Shown: positions 37,426 through 47,380, counted from the stretch's first letter. The stretch: 64,000 nt of DNA from Pseudoalteromonas rhizosphaerae (GCF_902498845.1 NZ_CABVLM010000008.1:124001-188000), one strand, 5' to 3'. Notes: generated by a model from the letters alone, not told the origin. A program made the numbers and translations.

Positions 37426-37454
37426 AAAGCCGCGCATTTGCGCGGCTTTTGTTT
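37426..37454 (+). terminator. Rho-independent terminator after the lipoprotein gene
   Basis: AAAGCCGCGC pairs with GCGCGGCTTT across the 4-base loop ATTT, followed by T-rich sequence, 24 bases after the stop codon. Confidence 0.88.
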
Positions 37455-37556
37455 ATCTCGTTATTAAGTTATTTTTGGTTTATAGTATTTATAGCTAAAA
37501 TAATTATCGGGTTTTAAAAGTTTAAAACCTAACTCTAATCTAAATTGGTTAATCAC

Positions 37557-39713
37557 GTGACTTATAATAAAACAACCCTCGCGACACTTTGCGCACTCAG
37601 TGCCAGTACCTCCGTTTTTGCTGATCAAAACATTAATCATGGTATTGCATATAATGGATTTACCGGTATTTTCAACACTCCTACCGCTGTTGTAATCGAC
37701 AAAGGTAATATTGATATAGGTTACAGTAACCAGCTAGAAGCTAGAGGAAAGTACACCGACGGTCATAACTTTACATTTTCAGCTGGACTTTTTGAAGGTT
37801 TAGAAGTCAGTGGTAGGATTACCTCATCGTCGATGCACGACATAACATTTAGCTATGAAAATAAAGGCCAAATCCGCGACTTATCATTTAATGCCAAATA
37901 CCAAATTCCATTCATTCCAAAAGACTGGTTTAGTGTCGCTGTTGGCGCTAAAGATTTCGGTGGCGCAGCCAATCAGTATGAAGCGTTTTATGCTGTTGCT
38001 TCTAAACAGTGGTGGGATTTTCGCTTTAGTGCCGGTATTGGCGCATCTGACACGCTTACAGGGCAACTAGACGGCGCGTTTGCTGGTATTGAATATCAAC
38101 CTTACACTTGGCTTTCAGTACTCGCTGAGCATGATGCAGAAGCATTTAATTTAGGCGCCCGTATTACAGTTCCAAAAGAGTGGCTTTATGATATTGCCAC
38201 GGTTTCATTTAATAGCCGCTTTTACTCAAATACAGAACTTGCTAGTGATGATACTTATTGGGGTGTCAATATTAGCATGCCGCTCAGTGATGAAGCACAA
38301 GATAACTACCACAATCTAAAACCAGCACCTCAACCAGTTGCAGCGGCAAAGTTATCTAAGAGTTCAAATCAGCGTACGAGAGCAACTCTTGCTACATCCC
38401 CAAATCAAACGGAAGAGTCTGTTAGTCGAGTAGTATCTGCGGAACCAGTAAAAGTATTAACAGCGACCAAACAAAATCAACAAGTTTCCACTGCACAAAA
38501 TAACAATCAACAAATTCACAGCTTAAAAAGCAGCTTAGTTAACGATGGTTTTGAAAATATCCGTGTTGGTATTAGCGAGAGCAAACAAATCATTGTTGAA
38601 TTTGAAAACTCAGTATTTAATCGTAATGAAATTGATGCGTTGGGGCTTGTTTTAGGCCGCATAACTGAAAGCTTTGCTACTGGCAATAATGAATTTATTG
38701 TTCGCTTGGCAAAACAAGATATCCCACTGTTACAAGTCAATGGGTATTTAGATAATTACCGTCGCTTTATTGATGAAAATATCACTCCTGATTTAATGGT
38801 CAGCACTCAATTTAGTGATAAAGATGCTGTGGGTGTAAAATGGGCCGGAAATACCCAAAGCACGAGCCCTTATTTTGTACCTAGAGTTTCATTTTCACCA
38901 TCGTTATCATCACGATATGCAACTGAATTAGGTGTTTATGATTACTCGTTAGCTCTACAAGCCGATTTACATGTACCATTATGGCAAGGTGCAGGTGTAA
39001 ATATTACTGGGCAAGTTAATGTAGCTAATACAGATCACTTTGAAAAAGGTAGTGTATTTAGTAATTCACGCCAAGAAACGGGGATTAAACGTGCCGTTGT
39101 ATATCAAACATTCGCTTTACCGTTTAACATATATAACCAGACTCAAGTCGGTTTATTCCAAGATTACTTTGATTATACAGGTATTACCAACGAAACTGCA
39201 TGGCAAAGCCCCGCAGGCCGCCACAAGATACAAGCAAAGTTAGGCTACTTTGAGTATAAAGATTATGACACTGATAAACGCGACTACTCGGTTTATTCAT
39301 ACCGTTATTTATGGGCTGAAAAGGATGTCTCTTTCCATATCTCTGGTGGACAATTCTGGAATGAAGATACCGGCTATAAACTTGAAACTAAGTTCTGGTT
39401 TGGTGATGCAAATATAACCGTAATGTATAGCGACACTGACGTAGAGAAAGTGGGGATTGGTTTTAGTATTCCATTATCACCACGCAAAGATATGGATGCA
39501 GGTAATTGGCAAGTTACAGGGACTAAAAGCTGGACACATAGCGTAAATACTATAATTAATCAAAAAGTAAATTTGATAAACACCAGTAGTGCGACAATAC
39601 TCAAATCGTCAATCGACCTCGATAATACTTTCTTAAACCAAGATCGTATGTCAAGCAGTTACGTATATGCTCATTTAGCACGATTAAAAGAAGCGTTTGA
39701 AATCTATAAATAA
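37557..39713 (+). CDS. YjbH-domain outer-membrane protein (exopolysaccharide-associated)
   Basis: A signal peptide (cleavage near VFA-D) precedes a YjbH-type N-terminal beta domain that starts with the characteristic GFTGIFNTPTAVVIDKGNI and DIGYSNQLE. A low-complexity linker (about 260-310) and a C-terminal barrel-like region with many aromatic beta strands (YLWAEKDVSFHISGGQFW) follow. YjbH proteins are linked to exopolysaccharide secretion in the yjbEFGH operon of E. coli, but here yjbE, yjbF and yjbG are not adjacent. The start is uncertain: TTG 37545 and GTG 37557 are both possible and neither has a clear ribosome site. Confidence 0.8.
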   Translation: MTYNKTTLATLCALSASTSVFADQNINHGIAYNGFTGIFNTPTAVVIDKGNIDIGYSNQLEARGKYTDGHNFTFSAGLFEGLEVSGRITSSSMHDITFSYENKGQIRDLSFNAKYQIPFIPKDWFSVAVGAKDFGGAANQYEAFYAVASKQWWDFRFSAGIGASDTLTGQLDGAFAGIEYQPYTWLSVLAEHDAEAFNLGARITVPKEWLYDIATVSFNSRFYSNTELASDDTYWGVNISMPLSDEAQDNYHNLKPAPQPVAAAKLSKSSNQRTRATLATSPNQTEESVSRVVSAEPVKVLTATKQNQQVSTAQNNNQQIHSLKSSLVNDGFENIRVGISESKQIIVEFENSVFNRNEIDALGLVLGRITESFATGNNEFIVRLAKQDIPLLQVNGYLDNYRRFIDENITPDLMVSTQFSDKDAVGVKWAGNTQSTSPYFVPRVSFSPSLSSRYATELGVYDYSLALQADLHVPLWQGAGVNITGQVNVANTDHFEKGSVFSNSRQETGIKRAVVYQTFALPFNIYNQTQVGLFQDYFDYTGITNETAWQSPAGRHKIQAKLGYFEYKDYDTDKRDYSVYSYRYLWAEKDVSFHISGGQFWNEDTGYKLETKFWFGDANITVMYSDTDVEKVGIGFSIPLSPRKDMDAGNWQVTGTKSWTHSVNTIINQKVNLINTSSATILKSSIDLDNTFLNQDRMSSSYVYAHLARLKEAFEIYK

Positions 39714-39743
39714 TATTAGTTTAGACAGCTAATTGATAAATAA

Positions 39744-39772
39744 AAAAAGGCCTAGTTAAGGCCTTTTTATTT
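39744..39772 (+). terminator. Rho-independent terminator after the YjbH-like gene
   Basis: AAAAAGGCCT and AGGCCTTTTT pair across the loop AGTTA. The A and T runs on both sides would allow it to serve both the YjbH-like gene and the convergent phosphoribosyltransferase gene. Confidence 0.88.
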
Positions 39773-39785
39773 TTACTCGATAGAT

Positions 39786-40352
39786 TTATTTTGCTAATAA
39801 AATATCGTGTATTTTTACTAAATCTGTCTTACCAGCGATGATCTCATCAGGTGTTAAACCCGATAATTCATGCGGGAATACTAACCACTCTTCTGATTCA
39901 TGAATGTAGTAGTCAGGCTTCATATCTACTTTAGAATTTTTTGGTTTGTAATACGGGCATGCAATGCGGATATCTTTAGGTAAGTTTAAACGCATCAATT
40001 CCGAAAGCTTTTCTTTCAGTGCAAAAATACTACGCCCTGAATCAAATACATCATCAACAATCAATAAGGAGTCACCTGCGTTAGCATTTTCAATAATGTA
40101 GTGTAAGCCATGTACTTTAATTTCTTTCGACTGCTTATTGATACCGTAATATGATGAAGTTCGCACCGCGATATGATCTGTCTCTATGCCCTTATAATCA
40201 TAATACTCTTGCACTGCAATCCCAATTGGGGCACCACCACGCCAAATACCAATAATAAAATCAGGACGAAAACCATCTTGGTATACTTGCGCCGCAACGC
40301 GAAATGAATCTTCAAGCAATTGTTGCGCTGTGATGTAGCACTTATCTGACAT
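39786..40352 (-). CDS. Phosphoribosyltransferase, hypoxanthine/xanthine type
   Basis: The type I phosphoribosyltransferase of 188 residues carries the PRPP loop in SLLIVDDVFDSGRS (acidic pair plus Gly/Ser) and the early FIIGIWRGGAPIG loop. It resembles purine phosphoribosyltransferases that convert hypoxanthine, guanine or xanthine to nucleotides. The exact base is not certain from sequence. A longer frame opens at 40385, but ATG 40352 (MSDKCYITAQQ) has GGGAA upstream and matches the usual N-terminus. It is a single gene. Confidence 0.85.
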   Translation of the reverse strand: MSDKCYITAQQLLEDSFRVAAQVYQDGFRPDFIIGIWRGGAPIGIAVQEYYDYKGIETDHIAVRTSSYYGINKQSKEIKVHGLHYIIENANAGDSLLIVDDVFDSGRSIFALKEKLSELMRLNLPKDIRIACPYYKPKNSKVDMKPDYYIHESEEWLVFPHELSGLTPDEIIAGKTDLVKIHDILLAK

Positions 40353-40544
40353 AATTAGAATTCCCAGTGTGAGTTGATCATTCAAGTATAGTTTATGAAT
40401 ACGACTTAAATAAAAGCAGCGCTTTTAATGTAAGAAATATAACTTCAAACCTTAATCACTTGAAATGCAAAAGTGGGGCGAGATTTTAGCGCAAATAAAC
40501 TAAAAAAGCTTGTTTCTGTTTGTAATTACATTTTTATAGCCAAC

Positions 40545-40572
40545 AAAAAAGCGCCTAAAACAGCGCTTTTTT
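40545..40572 (-). terminator. Rho-independent terminator of pepB
   Basis: AAAAAAGCGC and GCGCTTTTTT form the stem, with an 8-base loop and a T run on the minus strand, 14 bases after the pepB stop. Confidence 0.85.
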
Positions 40573-40586
40573 AAACATATTCAAGA

Positions 40587-41882
40587 TTACGCTTTTTCTA
40601 GTAAAGTACGTGCAACTGTGCGCATCCCGACTGTTGTCGCACCGGCAGCCCATTGACTTGTGCTACCCATATTAAACGCTGCCGCTAAATCCATATGCAC
40701 CCAGCCTTTGCCGTCGTTTGGTACAAAGCGTGACAAGAAACCAGCAGCATTTGATGCACCACCATAACCACCGCCTTTTTGGGCACGGCTGTTAGCTGTA
40801 TCAGCGTATGGTGAAGGACAGTTTTGTTGATGCCACTTTTCAAGTGGTAGTGGCCACGCGCCTTCCATTTCTTGTCCAGCAAAGCCTTCAACTTCACGTA
40901 CAAACTCTTTATCAAGTCCAAATAAGGCATTGTACTCTTGACCAACAGCAACTAGCGCAGCGCCTGTTAGTGTCGCCGCATCAATAATTAAAGGAGCACC
41001 TGTTTCAGCTGCAGCCATTAAGCCATCAGCAAGTACTAAGCGTCCTTCAGCGTCAGTGTTAACAATCTCAACTGTCGTGCCGTTTTTATAGGTAAGGATA
41101 TCACCCAGCTTATATGCATGGCCTGAAATAAGATTCTCAGCACAGCATAAAAACAGTTTAATACGTTTATTAATACCACGACTAATAGCCAATGCCAAAC
41201 CTGCGGTAACCGTTGCAGCACCGCCCATGTCGCACTTCATACCTAACATACCTTCGCTGGCTTTAATTGAATAACCGCCAGAGTCAAAAGTAATCCCCTT
41301 ACCAACAAGCGCTGCATCCACAGGCGCATTTTCATCGCCAGTTGGATTGTAATCAAGTGCAAGTAATACAGGTGGGCGCTCACTACCGCGACCAACAGCA
41401 TGGATACCAATCCACTGCAGCTCAAGTAGCGCATCACCTTTGATGATTTGATAGCTCACGTGTTCAGGAGCTAGTGATTGAATAAATTCAGCAGCTTTAC
41501 CAGCTAAACTTTCAGGGAAAATGTCATCCGCCGTGCCATTGATCATTTCACGCGCCCAAGTAGCAGAACGAAGTAATGAAGCAAGCTCTTGGCTATCTGT
41601 TTTAGCATTTTCAGCAAATTCAACACCGTGTAATGACTTAGGCGATACAAACCCTTGATAAAAAGCCCACTGTGTTTCTGTACACCAGCAATCACCAGCT
41701 AGCACGACATTTTTAACGCCTTGATTGGCAATACTGCGCGCGGCTTTTTGTACATTTACTAATGTTTCTTGTTCAGATAAATGAACCGTTGCACCGTGCT
41801 CATTAAAAGATAACGTGGCGGTTTCGCCCCAATGCGATGCAGCACCCTGCTCGCTTAATTGAACAACAAATTTTTCAGACAT
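40587..41882 (-). CDS. pepB: Aminopeptidase B (M17 leucyl aminopeptidase family)
   Basis: This is a cytosolic dimetal aminopeptidase that removes N-terminal residues from small peptides. The M17 signature NTDAEGRLVLADGL (about residue 272) is present, as are the metal and catalytic Lys/Arg segments (GKGITFDSGGYSIK and the DAEGR loop). The C-terminal GWVHMDLAAAF strand completes the metal site. At 431 residues it matches PepB rather than the longer PepA (about 500). It is monocistronic and divergent from sfsA. Confidence 0.93.
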   Translation of the reverse strand: MSEKFVVQLSEQGAASHWGETATLSFNEHGATVHLSEQETLVNVQKAARSIANQGVKNVVLAGDCWCTETQWAFYQGFVSPKSLHGVEFAENAKTDSQELASLLRSATWAREMINGTADDIFPESLAGKAAEFIQSLAPEHVSYQIIKGDALLELQWIGIHAVGRGSERPPVLLALDYNPTGDENAPVDAALVGKGITFDSGGYSIKASEGMLGMKCDMGGAATVTAGLALAISRGINKRIKLFLCCAENLISGHAYKLGDILTYKNGTTVEIVNTDAEGRLVLADGLMAAAETGAPLIIDAATLTGAALVAVGQEYNALFGLDKEFVREVEGFAGQEMEGAWPLPLEKWHQQNCPSPYADTANSRAQKGGGYGGASNAAGFLSRFVPNDGKGWVHMDLAAAFNMGSTSQWAAGATTVGMRTVARTLLEKA

Positions 41883-41972
41883 GATAGAATACTCTTTGCG
41901 CTAAAATTGTGACAATGAGTTTACTATAGCCACAACAACTTCCCAACTGCTTGAGACCAAATAACTAAAATA

Positions 41973-42689
41973 ATGAAATATACAACACCACTCCAACACG
42001 CTACTTTGATCAAACGCTACAAACGTTTTTTAGCCGATTTACGCCTTAGCGATGGCTCAGAGTTTACTGCCCATTGTGCCAACACAGGTAAAATGACTGG
42101 TTGCGCGGAGCCTGATTTTGCAGCCTTTTATTCCACCAGTAACAATCAAAAAAGAAAATATCCTCATTCATTAGAATTGACGCAAAACCAGTTTGGCCAT
42201 CTGATCTGTGTAAATACGGCAATCGCGAATAAAATCGTTGCAGAAGCACTGCACGCAGCGCTAATCAGCGAGCTTAACGGCTACACTAAAATACAGCCAG
42301 AGGTTAAATATGGTGATGAAAATAGCCGTATCGATTTTTTACTGACAGCTCCCCAACGCCCAGACTGCTATGTTGAAGTAAAATCTGTCACTTTACTCAG
42401 TCAAAATGATCCACAAAGTGGCCAAGGCTACTTCCCTGATGCCGAAACTCTTCGCGGTCAAAAACATATTCGTGAATTAATTGAAATGGTTGCACAAGGC
42501 CACCGTGCAGTGCTGCTGTTTGCTGTATTACATCAAGGGATTAAGCAAGTTAGTGCGGCGCGCCACATTGACGAAAAGTACGCCCAACTAGTTGATTTAG
42601 CAATAACTAAAGGTGTCGAAGTAGTTGCTTATAAAGCCGATATTTCGAGCGCTGAAATTACACTAACAGAAAAGCTTACTTTTAATTAA
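41973..42689 (+). CDS. sfsA: Sugar fermentation stimulation protein SfsA
   Basis: This is an SfsA-family nucleic-acid-binding and probable nuclease-fold protein. The N-terminal OB-like part has [14 protein letters not shown] and the [11 protein letters not shown] motif. The C-terminal part has the PD-(D/E)xK-like acidic signature SRIDFLLT...[11 protein letters not shown]. The length of 238 residues is standard. Its biological role is poorly defined. It heads the conserved sfsA-dksA-gluQ-pcnB-folK-panBC gene order. Confidence 0.94.
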   Translation: MKYTTPLQHATLIKRYKRFLADLRLSDGSEFTAHCANTGKMTGCAEPDFAAFYSTSNNQKRKYPHSLELTQNQFGHLICVNTAIANKIVAEALHAALISELNGYTKIQPEVKYGDENSRIDFLLTAPQRPDCYVEVKSVTLLSQNDPQSGQGYFPDAETLRGQKHIRELIEMVAQGHRAVLLFAVLHQGIKQVSAARHIDEKYAQLVDLAITKGVEVVAYKADISSAEITLTEKLTFN

Positions 42690-42914
42690 AAGCGACTTGT
42701 TTTTAAGGTTTTCGCCCATATAACAAGGCAAGTTTTTAAGCACTTATTTAAAAGTAATCGGTGTAAAAACCACTTATCGTACCTTTTTTAATTTTATTGA
42801 TGCGGTTTAAGTAAGACTAATTAATGAAAAATAAATTTGCCTAGGCCATAGGATTCTGTTATTTATAGCCGCCGGCTCATGCTGGGCATTATATTAAGGA
42901 TTTAGGAGAAAGTT

Positions 42915-43358
42915 ATGCCAGACCAAAAAAAATTAGGGTTATTGGCTCAGGCCGGATTAGAACCATACCAGGAAAAGCCGGGCGAAGAGTATATGAATGA
43001 TGCACAACGCACTCATTTCAAAACTATTTTGGAAGCATGGCGCAACGATTTACGCAATGAAGTTGACCGTACTAAATCGCATATGCAAGACGAAGCAGCT
43101 AACTTCCCTGATCCAGTTGACCGCGCAGCACAAGAAGAAGAGTTCTCTTTAGAACTTCGTACTCGTGACCGTGAACGTAAACTGATCAAAAAAATTGAAA
43201 AAACGATCCAATTAATCAAAGAAGATGATTTTGGTTTTTGTGATTCGTGCGGGATTGAAATTGGTATCCGCCGTTTAGAAGCACGTCCTACAGCTGACTT
43301 ATGCGTAGACTGTAAAACGCTTGCGGAAATCAAAGAAAAACAATCTGGACGTGGTTAG
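42915..43358 (+). CDS. dksA: RNA polymerase-binding transcription factor DksA
   Basis: DksA binds the RNA polymerase secondary channel and, with ppGpp, drives the stringent response. The protein shows the long coiled coil (about 35-105) with acidic tip residues in [16 protein letters not shown], and the C4 zinc finger CDSCG...CVDCK near the C-terminus (all four Cys present). The length of 147 residues is close to the E. coli protein (151). AGGAG lies ahead of the ATG. gluQ follows after 17 bases. Confidence 0.97.
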   Translation: MPDQKKLGLLAQAGLEPYQEKPGEEYMNDAQRTHFKTILEAWRNDLRNEVDRTKSHMQDEAANFPDPVDRAAQEEEFSLELRTRDRERKLIKKIEKTIQLIKEDDFGFCDSCGIEIGIRRLEARPTADLCVDCKTLAEIKEKQSGRG

Positions 43359-43375
43359 TTACTAGTAATTAATCA

Positions 43376-44320
43376 ATGTCTACCACAGCCGTTACTGCGC
43401 CTATGCGCAACTATCGCGGTCGCTTTGCGCCGTCACCTTCTGGACCACTTCATTTTGGTTCTCTTGTGGCGGCTGTGGGCAGCTACCTTGACGCGAAAAG
43501 CAACAAAGGCACTTGGTTAGTCCGTATTGAAGATATCGACACCACACGTGTTGTAGACGGCGCCGCTAAAGATATTCTCAATACCTTAGAAGCCTATGGT
43601 TTGTACTGGGATGAAGACGTAGTCTATCAAACTCAACGCCATGACTTGTATGCGCATACCATTAATAATCTAAATAACCAGCAGCTAATTTATGCTTGCC
43701 ACTGCTCGCGCAAAGAAATTAAAGCGCTTGGCGGTATTTATCAAGGCCATTGTCGTCATTTAAAGCATAGTCAGAACAGCAGCGCACTACGGTTAATTCA
43801 GCAACATGCTACATGCCAATACCATGATCTCATTCAAGGTGAGATAAATGTAGCTCATGATCTCGCCCACGAAGATTACTTAATAAAGCGCAGTGATGGG
43901 CTATTTGCTTATCAACTAGTGGTGGTCGCAGACGATATTGCCCAAGGTATCACTCATGTCGTACGCGGCGCAGACTTGCTTGAACCAACCGCACGCCAAT
44001 TGAGTTTATTTAAACAATTAGCTGCCACGGCCCCCCATTACGCACATTTACCATTAGCCGTTGCTAAACCTGGGTTTAAATTATCAAAACAAAACTATGC
44101 CCCAGCTATTAGCAAAAGTAACCCCAAACCGGCTTTGCTGAGTGCATTCGAATTTTTAGGGTTGGCGCCCAAAGATGAATTACTTGAACTAAATATCGAG
44201 CAAATGCTAGCTTGGGCAGTCGACAATTACAGCTTGCAAAACGTCCCTAAAATGACACAAATTCAAATTTCGCAAAACCCACACAGCCATACAACCGCCT
44301 TTACGCATTTAAACAAATAA
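43376..44320 (+). CDS. gluQ: Glutamyl-Q tRNA(Asp) synthetase
   Basis: GluQRS is a truncated GluRS-like enzyme that attaches glutamate to queuosine in the anticodon of tRNA-Asp. The catalytic-core motifs are GRFAPSPSGPLHFGSL (HIGH region), VRIEDIDTTR and KLSKQN (KMSKS region). Zinc-binding Cys residues are seen as CHC (near residue 113) and in the GHCRHL segment. The anticodon-binding domain is absent, giving 314 residues. It lies directly after dksA, as in E. coli. Confidence 0.95.
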   Translation: MSTTAVTAPMRNYRGRFAPSPSGPLHFGSLVAAVGSYLDAKSNKGTWLVRIEDIDTTRVVDGAAKDILNTLEAYGLYWDEDVVYQTQRHDLYAHTINNLNNQQLIYACHCSRKEIKALGGIYQGHCRHLKHSQNSSALRLIQQHATCQYHDLIQGEINVAHDLAHEDYLIKRSDGLFAYQLVVVADDIAQGITHVVRGADLLEPTARQLSLFKQLAATAPHYAHLPLAVAKPGFKLSKQNYAPAISKSNPKPALLSAFEFLGLAPKDELLELNIEQMLAWAVDNYSLQNVPKMTQIQISQNPHSHTTAFTHLNK

Positions 44321-44674
44321 AAATTCACTAAAAAAGGCTAATTTTAAGGCCTTCAACTTAATTTTTAAGCTGTGCTGGTATATGATAGCCCACCTTAAAT
44401 GTGCAATTCATTTAATTAATACCAATTGCGTTAAGGTTGTACACGATTCAGCAGTCAAGTAGCCCAATAACAGGATAATAATTTTCAGCATCGTGATGCT
44501 AGAAAATTTTAACCCTAGCAATGACTGTTTAACTGACTAGAATGAACAAGACTCTAATACCATAGGTATTACCAAGTAAACGCAACACATGTGCAGTTAA
44601 TAGCAAAGTGAAGCTATACTTGGTTTGATTTTGATGGCGTCCATCAAATAACCGAATTCTGTAGGAGACAGATT
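44321..44674. other. Intergenic region upstream of pcnB with palindromic elements
   Basis: About 350 bases without a gene. A strong palindrome around 44480-44507 pairs ATTTTC-AGCATC with GATGCT-A-GAAAAT across a two-base tip. AATACC-ATA-GGTATT forms a smaller one near 44557-44571. ATACCAATTGCG near 44419 resembles the ends of small repeats often seen in marine gammaproteobacteria, so the block 44417-44573 may be a small palindromic repeat element; that is a guess. AGGAG at 44663-44667 is the pcnB ribosome site. Confidence 0.4.
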
Positions 44675-46066
44675 ATTATTTCCAAGCTTTTTCAATTTTG
44701 TCGGCAAATTATTGGCCCAACCGCCTCTGTAACAGCCGAACATACCCAAGTCTCTGCGCAGCCTTTAATAGTTGGACGCAATGAGCATGGTATTTCTCGC
44801 AAACAATTTAGCCCAAATGCAATCAAGGTATTATATCGCCTGAAAGACGGAGGCTTTGATGCCTACCTTGTTGGTGGTTGCATTCGTGATATTTTGTTAG
44901 GTCAACAACCAAAAGATTTTGATGTAGTCACCAATGCCACTCCTGATCAGGTTAAAAAGCTATTTCGTAATTGCCGCTTAATTGGCCGTCGTTTTCGTTT
45001 AGCACACATTGTTTTTGGTCGTGAAATAATCGAAGTGGCCACTATGCGTGGTCATCACGAAGCGCCTGAAGATAAAAACCAAATTAGCCAATCGAGTGAC
45101 CAAGGACAACTGCTGCGCGATAACGTTTTTGGTAGTATTGAAGAAGATGCTGAACGCCGCGATTTTTCAATCAATGCGTTATATTATTCAATTAATGATT
45201 TTTCAATCCATGATTATGCTAATGGCTTAGCCGCTATTAACGCTCGACAAATCGAGATGATTGGTGATCCAGCAACCCGTTACCGCGAAGATCCTGTACG
45301 TATGCTGCGCGCAGTTCGCTTTGCAACCAAACTCGATATGTCGATTGCACCGGCAACAGAGCAACCATTAAATGAATTAGCAAGCCTGTTAGATAATATA
45401 CCTGCAGCGCGGTTATTTGAAGAAACACTGAAACTGTTTTTAAATGGCAAGGCCGAAGCAAACTTTTTAATGCTACGTAAATATGGCCTTTTTAAATCAT
45501 TATTTCCAGCTCTTGATAGTATTTTAGATAGTAATCCTGATGGCTTAGAGTTCGCTTTAATTCAACAGATGTTCCGTAATACAGATGAACGTATTAATGC
45601 GGAGAAAAAAGTAACTCCAGCATTTATTTTTGCTGCATTGTTATGGTTCCCATTATTGCAGATCACTAAAGCACTGCAAGAACAAGAGCAACTATCTGAA
45701 TACGATGCCTTCGCTCAAGGTATGAACAAAGTACTCAGTGATAATGCCCAACATATTGCCGTACCAAAACGCTTTACTCTTGGCGCTCGTGATATCTGGC
45801 ATATTCAACACCGCTTAGATAAACGCTCAGGACAACGTGCATATCGCCTTACACAGCAACCACGTTTTAAAGCTGCGTATGACTTTTTACTCTTGCGCGT
45901 ACAGGCCGGTGAAAAACAGCATCAGCAATTAGTTAACTGGTGGACTGACTATTTAAAACAAGACATCAATGGTCAAAAAGAGCTAGTTAAAGCGTTAGGT
46001 ACGCAAGGCGCAACAAAAGGCCGTCGTCGTACTCGCCGACGCAGCCCAAAACCAGCGGCTGAATGA
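44675..46066 (+). CDS. pcnB: Poly(A) polymerase I PcnB, apparent ATT start
   Basis: PcnB adds 3' poly(A) tails that mark RNAs for decay. The core motifs are LVGGCIRDILLG and PKDFDVVTNATP (catalytic Asp), the RRLIGRRFRLAHI-type segment, ERRDFSINALYY and a strongly basic C-terminus (GRRRTRRRSPK). The frame is open from 44612, and the first ATG, GTG or TTG in it is TTG 44894, which would cut into the active-site motif. The upstream frame encodes conserved PcnB sequence (ISRKQFSPNAIKVLYRL), and three in-frame ATT codons (44672, 44675, 44678) follow AGGAG; 44675 has the best spacing (7). E. coli pcnB also uses AUU. The length is about 463 residues. Confidence 0.93.
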   Translation: MISKLFQFCRQIIGPTASVTAEHTQVSAQPLIVGRNEHGISRKQFSPNAIKVLYRLKDGGFDAYLVGGCIRDILLGQQPKDFDVVTNATPDQVKKLFRNCRLIGRRFRLAHIVFGREIIEVATMRGHHEAPEDKNQISQSSDQGQLLRDNVFGSIEEDAERRDFSINALYYSINDFSIHDYANGLAAINARQIEMIGDPATRYREDPVRMLRAVRFATKLDMSIAPATEQPLNELASLLDNIPAARLFEETLKLFLNGKAEANFLMLRKYGLFKSLFPALDSILDSNPDGLEFALIQQMFRNTDERINAEKKVTPAFIFAALLWFPLLQITKALQEQEQLSEYDAFAQGMNKVLSDNAQHIAVPKRFTLGARDIWHIQHRLDKRSGQRAYRLTQQPRFKAAYDFLLLRVQAGEKQHQQLVNWWTDYLKQDINGQKELVKALGTQGATKGRRRTRRRSPKPAAE

Positions 46067-46554
46067 TCATGGAAACCGTCTACCTTGGTTTAGGGGCTAA
46101 TTTAAACGCCCCTCGTACTCAGCTAGATCATGCTGTTGCAGCACTTCGTGCATTGGCTGATTGCGAGTTTATTGGTGTATCGCATTATTACGCGAGCAAA
46201 CCAATGGGCCCGCAAGATCAACCTGACTACGTTAACGCTGTTGCGGCGCTAAAAACCACGCTATTACCTGAGCAGTTGCTTGATTTAACACAACAGATAG
46301 AACTTGAACACGGTCGAGTACGAAAAGCACAGCGCTGGGGGCCGCGCACCTTAGATATTGATATTTTATTATTTGGTGATCAAGTCATTAATAGCGAGCG
46401 TTTAATTGTGCCACATTATGGTCTAACTGAACGCGAGTTTGTGGTTTACCCGCTACTTGAAATAGCCCCAAATATTACGCTGCCAAATGGTACATTACTT
46501 CACAGTATTAGCACTAATTTGGCACTAAACGAATTACAACAATTACCTCTGTAA
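46063..46554 (+). CDS. folK: 2-amino-4-hydroxy-6-hydroxymethyldihydropteridine pyrophosphokinase FolK
   Basis: FolK transfers pyrophosphate from ATP to hydroxymethyl-dihydropterin in folate synthesis. The opening YLGLGANL and the signature GPRTLDIDILLFGD (about residue 104) are diagnostic. The length of 163 residues is normal. Its ATG overlaps the pcnB stop (ATGA); a second ATG two codons later is equally possible. It is part of the pcnB-folK-panB-panC run. Confidence 0.95.
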   Translation: MIMETVYLGLGANLNAPRTQLDHAVAALRALADCEFIGVSHYYASKPMGPQDQPDYVNAVAALKTTLLPEQLLDLTQQIELEHGRVRKAQRWGPRTLDIDILLFGDQVINSERLIVPHYGLTEREFVVYPLLEIAPNITLPNGTLLHSISTNLALNELQQLPL

Positions 46555-46585
46555 TTAATTTCAGGCTGTTGCCTACGAGGATACT

Positions 46586-47380
46586 ATGTCTAAAATAACC
46601 GTTTCTACGCTTAATAAAATGAAAGCAGACCAACAAAAAATCACGGCATTAACGGCCTACGATGCCAGCTTTGCAAAGTTATTTCATGATAACGGCGTAG
46701 ACGTTATTTTAGTCGGTGATTCGTTAGGCATGGTGTTACAAGGTGGCGACGATACCCTGGCTGTCACCAATCAAGATATTGCCTATCATACTCGCAGCGT
46801 ACGCGCCGGGAGCCGTGATTTATTCGTCATTGCAGATATGCCATTTATGACCTATTCAAGCCCAGCCGAGAGCTGTAAAAATGCAGCAGAGTTAATGCGA
46901 GCTGGCGCTAACATGGTCAAACTTGAGGGGGGCGAATGGCTGTATGACTCAGTTGTTGCGCTGACTCAACAAGGTATACCGGTATGTGGACATTTAGGCT
47001 TAACACCGCAATCAGTACATGTGTTTGGTGGTTTTAAAATCCAAGGCCGTAGTGAACAACAAGCACAAAAAATGATTAGCGATGCTCAGGCGCTTGCCGC
47101 GGCAGGCGCACAAATGCTGGTTCTTGAATGTATTCCATCTGAACTTGCCAAATTAATTACTGACGCGGTTAATATTCCTACCATTGGTATTGGTGCAGGT
47201 AATCAAACTGATGGCCAAATTCTAGTCATGCATGACTTAGTTGGCATTTCAGCAGGTTACATCCCTAAATTTTCTAAAAACTTTTTACTCGAAACAGGCA
47301 ATATGCCGGATGCGGTTAAAAAATATTGTAGCGACGTTAAAAGTGGTGCTTTTCCAAGCACGGAACATGAGTTTAAATAA
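46586..47380 (+). CDS. panB: 3-methyl-2-oxobutanoate hydroxymethyltransferase PanB
   Basis: PanB makes ketopantoate from alpha-ketoisovalerate and methylene-tetrahydrofolate, the first committed step to pantothenate and CoA. It has the family motifs [25 protein letters not shown] (metal site), the [11 protein letters not shown] block, and [12 protein letters not shown]. The length of 264 residues is normal. Its stop overlaps the panC ATG (TAATG). Confidence 0.96.
   Translation: MSKITVSTLNKMKADQQKITALTAYDASFAKLFHDNGVDVILVGDSLGMVLQGGDDTLAVTNQDIAYHTRSVRAGSRDLFVIADMPFMTYSSPAESCKNAAELMRAGANMVKLEGGEWLYDSVVALTQQGIPVCGHLGLTPQSVHVFGGFKIQGRSEQQAQKMISDAQALAAAGAQMLVLECIPSELAKLITDAVNIPTIGIGAGNQTDGQILVMHDLVGISAGYIPKFSKNFLLETGNMPDAVKKYCSDVKSGAFPSTEHEFK

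Noticed and set aside
44894..46066. TTG 44894 as the pcnB start
   Set aside because: It would remove the first half of the nucleotidyltransferase motif and conserved upstream sequence. The ATT start fits the ribosome site and the E. coli precedent.
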